Below are positions 14,282 through 23,046 of a stretch of DNA of 42,770 nt, piece by piece (position 1 is the first letter of the stretch; each line of letters opens with the position of its first letter). The translations under genes were made by a program, and so were the position numbers. Under the pieces are notes generated by a model, which saw only the letters and a list, made by a program, of their open reading frames with translations, was not told the origin of the DNA and made no database searches. Source of the DNA: Bacteroidales bacterium (GTDB lineage: Bacteria; Bacteroidota; Bacteroidia; Bacteroidales; UBA932); NCBI GenBank assembly GCA_017398335.1, contig JAFQGK010000066.1, positions 1 through 42,770 of the forward strand. The letters run 5' to 3'.

Positions 14282-17071
14282 TTAGAAATTGTTATCCCAG
14301 AAGCTGCTGCTCTTTTTGAACTTGAGCAGGTCGGCAAGTGCTGCGGCATTCGCCTGGATTCTGAAGCTCCACGATTCCCATTGTCCGTTAGGAATCCATG
14401 AAACATTAATATTGAAGCAGTGCAGGTCATATGTAGCACTCAGCTGGGTTGTACTCATCTTCAAGGCCATAAGGTCGAAGTTCGTGCTCAGGTTGAGAGA
14501 CAGTCGCGGCGTAAGCTTGACATTACCGCTGAGACCGAGGGTCTGGGTGAAGTCATGCTTGTTGATTACCTGTCCGTTGGAGTACTGATATGATTTTCTG
14601 TAACTGAACGAGTAGTTCATATTTATAGACCACGGCACATTCGGATTGGTGTAATACAGCCATCCGCCCGGAATATATTCTCCGGTTATAGGATGGTAAT
14701 ATATTCTCTGATAATGACTTGCTGCTCCGGTTACGCCTCCTCCTCCGCCTGCTCCGTTCTGATTTGTTCCGTCGTTTCCATTGATCTTTCCTTCTCCAGA
14801 CAGTGAGTATGAAAGTGAAACACTGGCATTGGTCATTCGCAGAAGTCCCTGGCCTTCCTGAACGGCGAATCTGTTTATCCTTCGTCCGGAAGTGTTGTTC
14901 TTATCCACCAGTATGGCGTATGGGTCAAAGTTCATGTTTGCGTTGATACCGAGCTTTCCGAAAACGGAAGTCGACATGGTGACTCCGACATTGTTCATCT
15001 TGAGGGAGTCGGCAAGGAAGTTATATCCGGTCGAGAAATTCAGCTGGTCTATGAGCTTTATCTTCTTTGATCCGGTACCGGTTGTATCGGCAAGGTCGCG
15101 GACCTTGGCTTCAAAGTTGTTTCCGAGCGAGAAATTAAGGCTGGCGGTTTTTCCTTTTCCAGGTACGGAGTTGAGCTGGCCGGCGTAGATGTTATAATCC
15201 TGTGTCTTGGTCTGGCCGTTCCTGTCGACATATGTAAGCGTTCGCCATCCGTTGAAATATGTTCCTTTCTCCGGACTGAAGCTCGCAGATATGGATGGTG
15301 ATACTACATGCCTTATAGCCTGCAGCTTACGATGCTTTCCAAAATTGAAGAGACCGTATAGGCGGGTGTTCATCGAGATGCTTCCCGAGTAGTTGTGGGT
15401 TGCACCGAATGCTCCGAAAGCCTTTCCTTTTATATCTTCAACCCTACCTGTGTCCGGATTGTAGACTTTTTCCGATTTTCGGAAGAACCAGTTCATACCG
15501 TAGCTGATGCTAGGGGTGATGTTGATATATTTCAGCAGTGTGAAATTAGGAAGGCCGATCTGGAAATTATGTGTCATTCCGTTCTGGAACTTATCCCAGA
15601 ATCCCGGCTTGTTGAACTCTGACGCCTTGAAATTGATCCTGTTCTGGAGCGCTGTGTTGTATCCTAAAGAGAATTTCTCATAGAATCTTTCCTTACCCAC
15701 TCTGTTCTTCCTCTTGAATGGATAGAAACGGCTTACTGAGAATGTTACGTTAGGAAGAGTGAATGAGTATGAACTGTCCCTTGAGTTCTGGTTGTGGAGG
15801 ATATTCGCAGAAAGGTTCAGTTTTCCGTTCCAGTTCTTCGAGTATGAAATGGAAGATGATATCTGGTTCTGCAGGGCCTCCTGCACTGATGTCGAGTTAT
15901 ATCTGCTGTTTGATGGGCTGGAAAAGTTCACGGATGCACTGAATGAGGTTCCGGGCCTTGCTTTGGCATCCTGGGAATGACTCCATCTTACAGAAAAGTT
16001 CTTTGTCTGAAAAAAGTCTGAACTACCTTTCTCACCTGCCTGGTCGTTTGAATAGGTAAGGGAGAAGTTACCGTTGCACTTATAGTTCACCTTGTAACGC
16101 GAATTGAGGTCTACAGCCCATGATCCCAAGGTGTATATGTCTCCAGTAAGCGCAATGTCGAAATAGTCTCCGATCACGAAATACAGACCGAGGTCTCTCA
16201 GGAAGAATCCTCGTGAGTTCTCTTCACCAAAGGTAGGGAAGAGGATACCTGTAGCCCTGTCCGGACGTTTAGGAATGAATCCGAAAGGCAGTCCGATAGG
16301 AAGTGGAACATCCTCGATTACAGGATATGCCGGACCGAATACCGTCTTCTGTGACGGCCTGGTCATTACTTTCGCTGCAGTGAGATGCAGATAATAATGA
16401 GGGTGTTCGCAGTCACATACGGTATATTTTCCCTTTGTGATGTTTATGGACCTGTCAGGCATCATCTTGATGTTTTTTCCATGAAGTATGCCGTCCTGCT
16501 CCTGTGTCACCATATTGGTGATTCTTGCCTTCTGGGTCTCGAAGTTATAGCGGACCTCCTCCATTTCATAGCTTTTGCCTCCCTGTTCCATTACAGGCTT
16601 GCCTGTGATAACTCCGGTCGTATCCTTGGTTCCCCTTGCATAGACGGTCTGGGTGGCAAGGTCGTATTCCATATAGTCGGCAGTCAGCTTCATGTTGCCG
16701 TAGGTGACACTCACGTCTCCGTAGTAGTAGATCATCCTCTTCCCGTTGCTGAAATCTTCTATGATGGAATCTTTGGCTGTTGTGAATGCAGGAGCTTCAA
16801 GAGAACTTTTTTCAAGGAGTCTCATGGAGTCTCTGCTTGCTATCGAGTCTGCTCTGGCGATGGAATCCCTGACTGCCCTCAGTGAGTCTGATATTTCCGG
16901 AACCTTCACACTGTCAACGGTTTCTGCCCTCTCACCAAGCCTTCTGGCGCGTCTGCTCCTTCGGTCTTCCTGAGAAGAAACTGTGAATGAACAGAATACC
17001 AGCAGCATAATTGCCGCCAGTCCCCATCTGCTCAACCACATTTTCAGTTTCCCGTTATCGTATGATGACAT
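14282..17071 (-). CDS. LptD-like outer membrane LPS-assembly protein (OstA family)
   Basis: The 929-residue product has an N-terminal hydrophobic segment (MWLSRWGLAAIMLLVFCSF) ending in VSSQ, a Bacteroidota-type signal peptide. The start could be ATG 17071 or ATG 17041, ten codons later. A charged linker (SRRARRLGERAE) and repeated RDSIARADSIASRDS precede the OstA/LptA-like domain (about 110-230, YYYGDVSVTYGNMKLTADYMEYD). The rest is a large beta-barrel with many alternating aromatic strands, ending in Phe as outer membrane proteins do. PVIEDVPLPIGLPFGFIPKRP is the conserved LptD-like hinge region. It likely inserts lipopolysaccharide into the outer leaflet. A Gly-rich loop (NGAGGGGGVTG) near residue 760 is unusual but surface-loop-like. 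Confidence 0.85.
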   Translation of the reverse strand: MSSYDNGKLKMWLSRWGLAAIMLLVFCSFTVSSQEDRRSRRARRLGERAETVDSVKVPEISDSLRAVRDSIARADSIASRDSMRLLEKSSLEAPAFTTAKDSIIEDFSNGKRMIYYYGDVSVTYGNMKLTADYMEYDLATQTVYARGTKDTTGVITGKPVMEQGGKSYEMEEVRYNFETQKARITNMVTQEQDGILHGKNIKMMPDRSINITKGKYTVCDCEHPHYYLHLTAAKVMTRPSQKTVFGPAYPVIEDVPLPIGLPFGFIPKRPDRATGILFPTFGEENSRGFFLRDLGLYFVIGDYFDIALTGDIYTLGSWAVDLNSRYKVNYKCNGNFSLTYSNDQAGEKGSSDFFQTKNFSVRWSHSQDAKARPGTSFSASVNFSSPSNSRYNSTSVQEALQNQISSSISYSKNWNGKLNLSANILHNQNSRDSSYSFTLPNVTFSVSRFYPFKRKNRVGKERFYEKFSLGYNTALQNRINFKASEFNKPGFWDKFQNGMTHNFQIGLPNFTLLKYINITPSISYGMNWFFRKSEKVYNPDTGRVEDIKGKAFGAFGATHNYSGSISMNTRLYGLFNFGKHRKLQAIRHVVSPSISASFSPEKGTYFNGWRTLTYVDRNGQTKTQDYNIYAGQLNSVPGKGKTASLNFSLGNNFEAKVRDLADTTGTGSKKIKLIDQLNFSTGYNFLADSLKMNNVGVTMSTSVFGKLGINANMNFDPYAILVDKNNTSGRRINRFAVQEGQGLLRMTNASVSLSYSLSGEGKINGNDGTNQNGAGGGGGVTGAASHYQRIYYHPITGEYIPGGWLYYTNPNVPWSINMNYSFSYRKSYQYSNGQVINKHDFTQTLGLSGNVKLTPRLSLNLSTNFDLMALKMSTTQLSATYDLHCFNINVSWIPNGQWESWSFRIQANAAALADLLKFKKSSSFWDNNF

Positions 17072-17110
17072 TAATTAACTATCTATGTTATGCATTATTG
17101 CATTTTTTGC

Positions 17111-17118
17111 TATTTTTG
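17111..17118 (+). promoter_or_regulatory. -7 promoter element of the amidase gene
   Basis: TATTTTTG is an exact TAnnTTTG match 53 bases before the amidase ATG. The -33 region is only weakly matching. It is interleaved with the divergent lptD-like promoter, so the two may compete. Confidence 0.5.
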
Positions 17119-17125
17119 CAAAATG

Positions 17126-17157
17126 CAAAATTAAAACTAATTTCAATTATTACCAAA
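17126..17157 (-). promoter_or_regulatory. Promoter of the lptD-like gene
   Basis: On the minus strand TTTG (17154-17157), a 20-base spacer and TAATTTTG (17126-17133) match both consensus elements without mismatch, placing the start near 17119. Confidence 0.75.
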
Positions 17158-17170
17158 TTGAGATGATTAT

Positions 17171-18292
17171 ATGATGCGTAAATCATACCTATATTATATA
17201 ATAACCGTTATTCTTTCTTTTTGCATGATGGCTGTATCCGTGCTGGCGAAGGACAGATCGCTCGGGCTCAGAACGGTCGTCATTGATCCCGGTCATGGGG
17301 GAAAGGACCCCGGTGGAGTCAGCAGGGACAAAAAGACCTTCGAGAAGAATCTTGTCCTGGATATATCCAAGCGTTTCGGTCAGAAGATCAAGGAGAAGTA
17401 TCCGGAAGTAAAGGTCATATACACAAGGAGTTCGGATGTATATGTCACGTTGAATGAACGGGCGGCGATTGCCAACAGGAATAATGCCGATCTTTTCATT
17501 TCCATTCATACGAACGCAAACAATTCATCATCAGTCCATGGTGCGTCCGTGCATATTCTCGGACAATCAAGAGACCCCAAGCGCGACCTTTATGCAGGAA
17601 AGATGGACGTCTCACGAAGAGAGAACTCCGTGATACTTCTGGAAGATGATTATACTACTGATTATCAGGGATTTGATCCGGATTCTCCGGAATCCTTCAT
17701 CTTTTTCAATCTGATGCAGAATGCTTATTACGAGCAGAGTATCCTTTTTGCGTCAAAGGTTGATGAGTATCTTCGCAAGACAGATTTTGCAGTCAGCGGC
17801 TACACCGGTATTCATCAGGATCCGTTCTGGCTTCTCTGGAAAACCGCCATGCCTGCCGTGCTGTTGGAATTAGGTTTTATTTCCAATCCGGCTGACCTGA
17901 AGGTCCTGAATTCTTCAAGCGGAAGGAATGACATTGCAGAGAAGCTCCTGGGGGCATTCTCATCATTCAAGGAAGCGTATGATGCAAGTCTGGAATCAAA
18001 AGAAGTGGCTGCACCTGTCCGTGAGGAAGTGAAGGCCGCAGATGAACAGCCGAAGGCATACTATGGTATACAGATCATGGGTCTCGGACGCCTTCTGAAG
18101 AACGGGGATCCTGCGTTGAAAGGTCTTGAAGTTCAGGCCGTCAAGTCTCCTGACAGCAAGATATATAAATATGTCACCGGCCGTTTTGCTGACAGGAAAT
18201 CTGCTGAGCAGCGCATTGCGGAAGTAAAGAAATTATTCCCTGAAGCATTCCTTGTAAAAGTGGAAGGGACTTCAGTTAACAGATTAAGATAA
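17171..18292 (+). CDS. N-acetylmuramoyl-L-alanine amidase (Amidase_3) with C-terminal SPOR-like domain
   Basis: This cell-wall hydrolase cuts between MurNAc and L-Ala, usually during cell separation. A signal peptide (residues 1 to about 26, ending VLAKD) precedes the Amidase_3 domain. The zinc-site pieces are visible: VVIDPGHGG (His), TLNERAAIAN (Glu), SIHTNAN (His) and the catalytic LLELGFISN (Glu). A segment after SIHTNAN with the Bacteroidota-type RRENSVI and SPESFIFFNLMQNAY lies in the usual place. After a linker, residues about 300-373 (AYYGIQIMGLGRLLKN through RFADRKSAEQRIAEVKKLFPEAFLVKVE) look like a SPOR domain that binds denuded glycan strands. The mlaD-like gene follows 12 bases later. 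Confidence 0.92.
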   Translation: MMRKSYLYYIITVILSFCMMAVSVLAKDRSLGLRTVVIDPGHGGKDPGGVSRDKKTFEKNLVLDISKRFGQKIKEKYPEVKVIYTRSSDVYVTLNERAAIANRNNADLFISIHTNANNSSSVHGASVHILGQSRDPKRDLYAGKMDVSRRENSVILLEDDYTTDYQGFDPDSPESFIFFNLMQNAYYEQSILFASKVDEYLRKTDFAVSGYTGIHQDPFWLLWKTAMPAVLLELGFISNPADLKVLNSSSGRNDIAEKLLGAFSSFKEAYDASLESKEVAAPVREEVKAADEQPKAYYGIQIMGLGRLLKNGDPALKGLEVQAVKSPDSKIYKYVTGRFADRKSAEQRIAEVKKLFPEAFLVKVEGTSVNRLR

Positions 18293-18304
18293 AATCATTA
18301 TTGT

Positions 18305-19216
18305 ATGAAAGCAAGCAAGGAACTTAAGATAGGAATTTTTGTGGTCGTTGTCCTTACAGCGTCATTCTTTCTTATAAACTATCTCAGGGGAGAGGATATT
18401 CTCGACCGTGAAATCGAATTGAAAGGCAGCTATGCAGATCTGCGTGGCCTTGTTGCCTCTGCTCCTGTATATGTGAAGGGATATAAGGCGGGTGAAGTAT
18501 CTGAGGTCAGATATGTCTCAGAAAAGGATTCATTCGAGGTCGTATGTTCGGTCCTTAAGGATTTCAAGGTCCCTGAGGATTCCAGGATGGTCATTTATTC
18601 AGTTGACATCATGGGTGGCAAAGGAGTAAGGATCGATTATGGAGTATCTGAGACCCCTGCAATTGACGGAAGCGAACTTCAGACAGCCTTTGAACAGGAT
18701 CTTCTCGGCGGTCTAGGGGAAAGCATAGGCCCTCTTCTGGAGAAGGTTACAGGCACACTTGACAGTCTGAACGTAACTGTATCAGGTGTCAACAAGGTCC
18801 TTTCAGACAGCAATGTCGCAAGTATCGGCCGCACTCTTTCGCATCTTGAGAAGACTATGGCTGATGTCAAGGCTCTGGCTGCCGGTCTTGAGGGAAAGTC
18901 AGGAGAACTGGAGTCTTTCATAGAGAATCTTTCTTCTTTCTCAGACAAGCTGGGTGGTATAGCGGAAAAGGTGGATTCAACAATGGCTGGTGTCAATGGA
19001 GTGGTGGGCTCTCTTTCACAGGCAGACATTGACGGTCTCGTGTCTTCTTTCAAGTCTCTTCTCGACAACATAAATGATCCGGAAGGGACGGTTGGAAAAT
19101 TATTGAAGAATGATTCTGTTTATAACTCTGTAGATTCACTCTTGATTGACGTAAATTCTCTTATCAATAAAATTCAGGAAAATCCGAAGAAATATCTTAA
19201 GATTTCCGTGTTCTAG
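18305..19216 (+). CDS. MCE/MlaD-family lipid-transport protein
   Basis: This 303-residue protein has one N-terminal membrane anchor (LKIGIFVVVVLTASFFLINYL). A single MCE domain follows (about 38-115: LKGSYADLRGLVASAPVYVKGYKAGEVSEVRY). The C-terminal half is a long amphipathic heptad-like region (SLNVTVSGVNKVLSDSNVASIG and so on). It would form a periplasmic ring that moves phospholipids between membranes with MlaE/MlaF-type ABC partners, which are not in this window. It shares a likely transcript with the upstream amidase, a pairing often seen in Bacteroidota as far as I recall. Confidence 0.9.
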   Translation: MKASKELKIGIFVVVVLTASFFLINYLRGEDILDREIELKGSYADLRGLVASAPVYVKGYKAGEVSEVRYVSEKDSFEVVCSVLKDFKVPEDSRMVIYSVDIMGGKGVRIDYGVSETPAIDGSELQTAFEQDLLGGLGESIGPLLEKVTGTLDSLNVTVSGVNKVLSDSNVASIGRTLSHLEKTMADVKALAAGLEGKSGELESFIENLSSFSDKLGGIAEKVDSTMAGVNGVVGSLSQADIDGLVSSFKSLLDNINDPEGTVGKLLKNDSVYNSVDSLLIDVNSLINKIQENPKKYLKISVF

Positions 19217-19488
19217 CAAGCTCTGACCGATTTTTTACGATTGACTTTATTTTAGAAACATTCTAAATTGTTATCTGTATATATTATAGCGAGTTAGCTT
19301 GTTTTTGCTTTTGTAAATTATTGTAAATCAATAAATTAGAAAGTAGATCGTCTCCTGTGAAAGAAATCGGATAGTGTAAAATAAAATTAATATGCAATAG
19401 CAATTTTAATTTTTTATTACTTTTTTTTCACCATCTTTGTACTCCCGTTTGAAAAGAGCGGATTTACCCCTATTTACTCAAACCCCTG
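19217..19488 (+). promoter_or_regulatory. AT-rich region and promoter before dnaA
   Basis: This 272-base gap holds no gene. CATCTTTG at 19432-19439 is a one-mismatch -7 element and gives a leader of roughly 45 bases. A T-rich run lies just before it in place of a clear -33 box. I looked for clustered DnaA boxes (TTATNCACA) and found none, so there is no support for oriC here. Confidence 0.45.
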
Positions 19489-20913
19489 ATGACAAACGAA
19501 AGGTACATATCAGTATGGAGCAACTGTCTGCATTTCATACAGCAGAACATAGAGCCCCAGCAATTCAACATCTGGTTCAGGCCCATAAAGCCTGTGTCGC
19601 TTGTTGAATCGTACCTTACTGTGGAAGTGCCTTCTGAGTTTTTCCGTGAATATCTTGAGGGAGCTTATCTGGATATCCTCAAGGCTGCCATCAAGAAGGA
19701 GCTCGGAACAGCAGCGTCATTGGTTTTTGTTGTGAAACCGGTGCAGACTCAGCCGGCATTGAAATATCCGGCCGCTCATGGTCAGGTTCCGGTCAACAAG
19801 ACAATATCTGTAAATACATATACTCCGGCTGGAAATCCCGGTCCCTTTGTATATCCGGGCATTCAGCGGGTAAGTGTCAATCCGCAGCTCAATCCTGTAT
19901 ACAATTTCAAGAATCTTGTAGTGGGAGAGTGCAACAAGATGGGCTTCACTGCCGGAGAGAGCATATCGAATGCTCCGGGCAAGACGGCTTTCAATCCTCT
20001 TTTCCTTTTCGGCGGGCCGGGTCTTGGAAAGACGCACATCGCGCAGGCGATAGGTATCTCGATAAAGGAAAGATATCCAGAACTTGTTGTGCTTTATGTG
20101 CCTGGCAACAGGTTCAAGACTCAGTATATGGATGCAATCCAGAGAAACAAGCTTACGGATTTCCTTGCCTTCTATATGAAGATGGATGTACTGATTGTCG
20201 ATGATATTCAGGATATGACAGGAACAAGCACCCAGAATGCGTTCTTCAATATCTTCAATCATCTGCATCAGTCCGGCAAGCAGCTGATCTTTACGTCTGA
20301 CCGTCCGCCGGTAGAACTTGAGAACTTTGAGGAAAGACTTCTTTCGAGAATGAAGTGGGGACTTTCCGTTGAGCTTCAGAAGCCGGATTATCAGACAAGG
20401 CTTGAAATGCTTAAGGCAAGAGCCTTCAGGGAAGGAGTCAGGGATCAGGTCAGCGATGATGTGTTCACCTACCTTGCATCAAGGATCAAGTCAAACTTCC
20501 GTGAACTTGAGGGAGCGTTGATATCACTCATAGCCAATGCTACTCTTGCACATAAGGAGATTACAGTAGAACTGGCCGAGCAGATTACTGAGAAGCTTGT
20601 AGGAGAACAGCATAATGAAGTAACCATCGACAAGGTTCAGAGAGTGGTCTGCGACTATTTCAATATCACTCGTGACGAACTCCTCTCAAAGACCAGAAAG
20701 AGACAGATCGTACAGGCAAGGCAGATTGCGATGTACATGTCAAGAAGTCTGATCAACTGCTCTCTGTCGACAATCGGATCGGAAATAGGAGGTAAGGATC
20801 ATGCGACAGTCCTTCATGCCTGCACTACGGTCAATGACCTGATGTCGACCGACAAGACTTTCAAGCAATATGTGACAGACATTGAGAAGATTCTGGTTCC
20901 GGTAAAACGATAA
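19489..20913 (+). CDS. dnaA: Chromosomal replication initiator DnaA
   Basis: The 474 residues follow the four-domain DnaA plan. Domain I is WSNCLHFIQQNIEPQQFNIWF, and a variable domain II runs to about residue 130. The AAA+ domain III has Walker A GGPGLGKTH, Walker B VLIVDDIQD, sensor ERLLSRMKWGLSVEL and box RELEGAL. Domain IV is the DNA-binding domain with the signature IGGKDHATVLHAC. It melts the replication origin when bound to ATP. ATG 19489 starts right at domain I. No DnaA-box cluster is seen beside it, and in many Bacteroidota dnaA and oriC are apart. A terminator follows, and the next gene's promoter appears to overlap that terminator. Confidence 0.98.
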   Translation: MTNERYISVWSNCLHFIQQNIEPQQFNIWFRPIKPVSLVESYLTVEVPSEFFREYLEGAYLDILKAAIKKELGTAASLVFVVKPVQTQPALKYPAAHGQVPVNKTISVNTYTPAGNPGPFVYPGIQRVSVNPQLNPVYNFKNLVVGECNKMGFTAGESISNAPGKTAFNPLFLFGGPGLGKTHIAQAIGISIKERYPELVVLYVPGNRFKTQYMDAIQRNKLTDFLAFYMKMDVLIVDDIQDMTGTSTQNAFFNIFNHLHQSGKQLIFTSDRPPVELENFEERLLSRMKWGLSVELQKPDYQTRLEMLKARAFREGVRDQVSDDVFTYLASRIKSNFRELEGALISLIANATLAHKEITVELAEQITEKLVGEQHNEVTIDKVQRVVCDYFNITRDELLSKTRKRQIVQARQIAMYMSRSLINCSLSTIGSEIGGKDHATVLHACTTVNDLMSTDKTFKQYVTDIEKILVPVKR

Positions 20914-20944
20914 TTGATATATTCCCTGCAAATAGTTAAATTTG
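20913..20944 (+). promoter_or_regulatory. Promoter of pepD, overlapping the dnaA terminator
   Basis: ATTG (20913-20916, one mismatch to TTTG), a 20-base spacer and an exact TAAATTTG (20937-20944) form a promoter whose -7 element lies in the loop and right arm of the dnaA terminator. Transcription would start near 20951, 19 bases before the pepD ATG. Confidence 0.6.
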
Positions 20945-20960
20945 CAGGGAAACTTTTTTA
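20922..20960 (+). terminator. Intrinsic terminator of dnaA
   Basis: A perfect 12-bp stem (20922-20933 with 20940-20951) with a 6-base loop is followed by AC and a T run. Confidence 0.92.
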
Positions 20961-20969
20961 TATACGACA

Positions 20970-22403
20970 ATGAACTCAGAGAAAGTACTATCCTTTTTCA
21001 AGGAAATTACCCGTATTCCAAGGGAGTCGGGTCATGAGGAACAGATAATAGCTTACCTTCAGAAATTTGCGGCAGACCGTAATCTTTCGGAAAAGACAGA
21101 CGATGCCGGCAATGTACTTATAGTCAAGGAAGCTGCTCCAGGCTACGAGGATGTGCCCGCAATAGTCCTCCAGAGCCACTCTGATATGGTTTGCGAGAAG
21201 AATGAGGGCGTCGAGCATGATTTCGCCAAGGATCCTATCAGATATGTGATTCAGGACGGCTGGATGATTGCTCCGGACACGACGCTTGGAGCGGATTGCG
21301 GCATCGGCATTGCAGCCCAGCTTGCGATTCTTGACAGCGATCTTCCGACCGGAAAGATAGAGTGTCTCTTCACTACATCCGAGGAGACCGGACTTGACGG
21401 TGCTATGGCTCTGCAGCCAGGTTTCTTCGAGGGCAAGGTGCTGCTTAACCTTGATTCAGAGGATGAAGGTGAAATCTTCGTAGGATGTGCGGGAGGAATC
21501 GATACTACGGCCGAGTTCCATCATGGATATGATGATGTGTGCGAGGATTTCGTTATGGAAGAGGTATATGTCAAGGATGCGATGGGCGGACATAGCGGAG
21601 ATGATATAAATAAAGGACGTGCAAATGCAGTCCAGCTTCTCGGACGCTTCCTCTATACATGCAATGACCTTGACTGGCAGCTCGTCAGGATAGACGGAGG
21701 TAACAAACGTAACGCCATTGCGCGTGAAGCCAAGGCTGTCATCGCTGCTGAGGCTGATACTCTGGATATAATCAATGAAAGACTAGAGGATTACTATCTT
21801 CAGGTTAAGGAAGAATATGGTGCAGTGGAGAAAGATATCAAGGTCGGATGTGCTGAATATGTATCTCAGGGTGAAAAGGCTGTGGATGAGATGACTGCAT
21901 GGAATCTTGTTGCTGCTCTCTGTGCATCTCCGCATGGTGTCCTTGCCATGAGTCAGGAGATCGAGAACTTTGTCGAGACCTCTACTAATCTGGCATCTGT
22001 GAAAATGACCGAACCAGGTGTGATCCGTATCGGTTCAAGCCAGAGAAGCTGTGTTACAGCTGCGCGTAGAGCTGCTGCAGATAAGATGGAGGCATGTTTT
22101 GTGCTTGCCGGAGCTGTTGTGAAACATGAGGGAGAGTACCCTGGCTGGGCACCGGCAGCAGTGTCACCTGTAAGAGACGCCTGTGTGGCCTCATATAAGA
22201 AGCTTTTCGGTGTGGAACCAAAGGTGAAGGCAATACATGCAGGTCTGGAATGCGGTCTCTTTACAGAGAAATTCCCTGGTCTGGATATGGTTTCATTCGG
22301 ACCTACTCTCAGAGGCGTACACGCGCCAGGCGAGCGTCTGGACCTGGCATCGCTCGATAAGTTCACCGCTCTCCTTCTGGATGTTATAACTAATTACAGG
22401 TAG
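20970..22403 (+). CDS. pepD: Aminoacyl-histidine dipeptidase (M20 family PepD)
   Basis: This cytosolic metallopeptidase splits Xaa-His and related dipeptides. The 477 residues fit the family (about 485). The two-zinc site is readable in order: LQSHSDMVC (His), LGADCGIG (bridging Asp), TSEETGLDGA (catalytic and ligand Glu), LNLDSEDEGE (Asp) and, near the end, IHAGLECGLF (His). The dimerisation (lid) domain lies between about residues 190 and 390 and includes GGHSGDDINKGRANA. rpe starts one base after the stop, so the two are likely coupled. Confidence 0.95.
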   Translation: MNSEKVLSFFKEITRIPRESGHEEQIIAYLQKFAADRNLSEKTDDAGNVLIVKEAAPGYEDVPAIVLQSHSDMVCEKNEGVEHDFAKDPIRYVIQDGWMIAPDTTLGADCGIGIAAQLAILDSDLPTGKIECLFTTSEETGLDGAMALQPGFFEGKVLLNLDSEDEGEIFVGCAGGIDTTAEFHHGYDDVCEDFVMEEVYVKDAMGGHSGDDINKGRANAVQLLGRFLYTCNDLDWQLVRIDGGNKRNAIAREAKAVIAAEADTLDIINERLEDYYLQVKEEYGAVEKDIKVGCAEYVSQGEKAVDEMTAWNLVAALCASPHGVLAMSQEIENFVETSTNLASVKMTEPGVIRIGSSQRSCVTAARRAAADKMEACFVLAGAVVKHEGEYPGWAPAAVSPVRDACVASYKKLFGVEPKVKAIHAGLECGLFTEKFPGLDMVSFGPTLRGVHAPGERLDLASLDKFTALLLDVITNYR

Positions 22404-22404
22404 T

Positions 22405-23046
22405 ATGGTACAGATTGCTCCTTCAATGCTTTCGGCTGACTTTCTCCATCTTGAGAAGGATGTGGAAATGGTCAATGCCTATGCGGATATCTTCCATCTT
22501 GATGTGATGGATGGCGTTTTCGTTCCTAATCTCTCGTTTGGATTTCCGGTCATCGAAGCGATTGCGTCGAAGGCTGTAAAGCCGCTTGACGTTCATCTGA
22601 TGATAGTGAGTCCTGAGAAGTATGTGAAGAGGTTTGCAGAGGCCGGAGCAGACATGATATCCTTTCATCTCAATGCAACCGATGAGCCGGGGGCTGTTCT
22701 TCAGCAGATCAGACAATGCGGAGCTAAGGCTGGTCTTGTCATAAATCCGGATATACCGGTAGAATCCCTTTATCCATATCTGGATAAATGCGACTATATA
22801 CTTCTGATGTCTGTATTTGCCGGATTCGGCGGTCAGAAATTCATTGAAGATACATATGACAGAATCAAGACCCTCAAGGCCGAGATCTTACGCCGGGGAC
22901 TGGAAATTCCGATTGAGGTAGACGGGGGAGTGTCACCGTCAAACGCTTCGGCGCTGGCTGAGGCGGGTGCAGAGATCCTGGTGGCGGGAAGTGCCGTATT
23001 CAACGCGGATGATCCGGCGCAGGTCATTGCATCGATGAAGGCTTAG
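22405..23046 (+). CDS. rpe: Ribulose-phosphate 3-epimerase
   Basis: Rpe interconverts ribulose 5-phosphate and xylulose 5-phosphate. The 213-residue TIM barrel shows IAPSMLSADF, HLDVMDGVFVPN with its catalytic Asp, DVHLM, and EVDGGVS with the second catalytic Asp. The phosphate/loop motif usually written MSVNPGFGGQ reads MSVFAGFGGQ (near residue 138), so two normally conserved residues differ. The rest of the loop is intact. The gene begins one base after pepD, and its stop overlaps the stop of the convergent birA by two bases. Confidence 0.95.
   Translation: MVQIAPSMLSADFLHLEKDVEMVNAYADIFHLDVMDGVFVPNLSFGFPVIEAIASKAVKPLDVHLMIVSPEKYVKRFAEAGADMISFHLNATDEPGAVLQQIRQCGAKAGLVINPDIPVESLYPYLDKCDYILLMSVFAGFGGQKFIEDTYDRIKTLKAEILRRGLEIPIEVDGGVSPSNASALAEAGAEILVAGSAVFNADDPAQVIASMKA

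Noticed and set aside
14141-14401. 86-codon plus-strand frame between rho and the lptD-like gene
   Set aside because: It runs over a palindrome, the rho promoter region and the end of the lptD-like gene, and shows no protein-like conservation or motif.
19217-19488. Replication origin beside dnaA
   Set aside because: The region is AT-rich, but I found no cluster of DnaA boxes, and dnaA is often not next to oriC in Bacteroidota.
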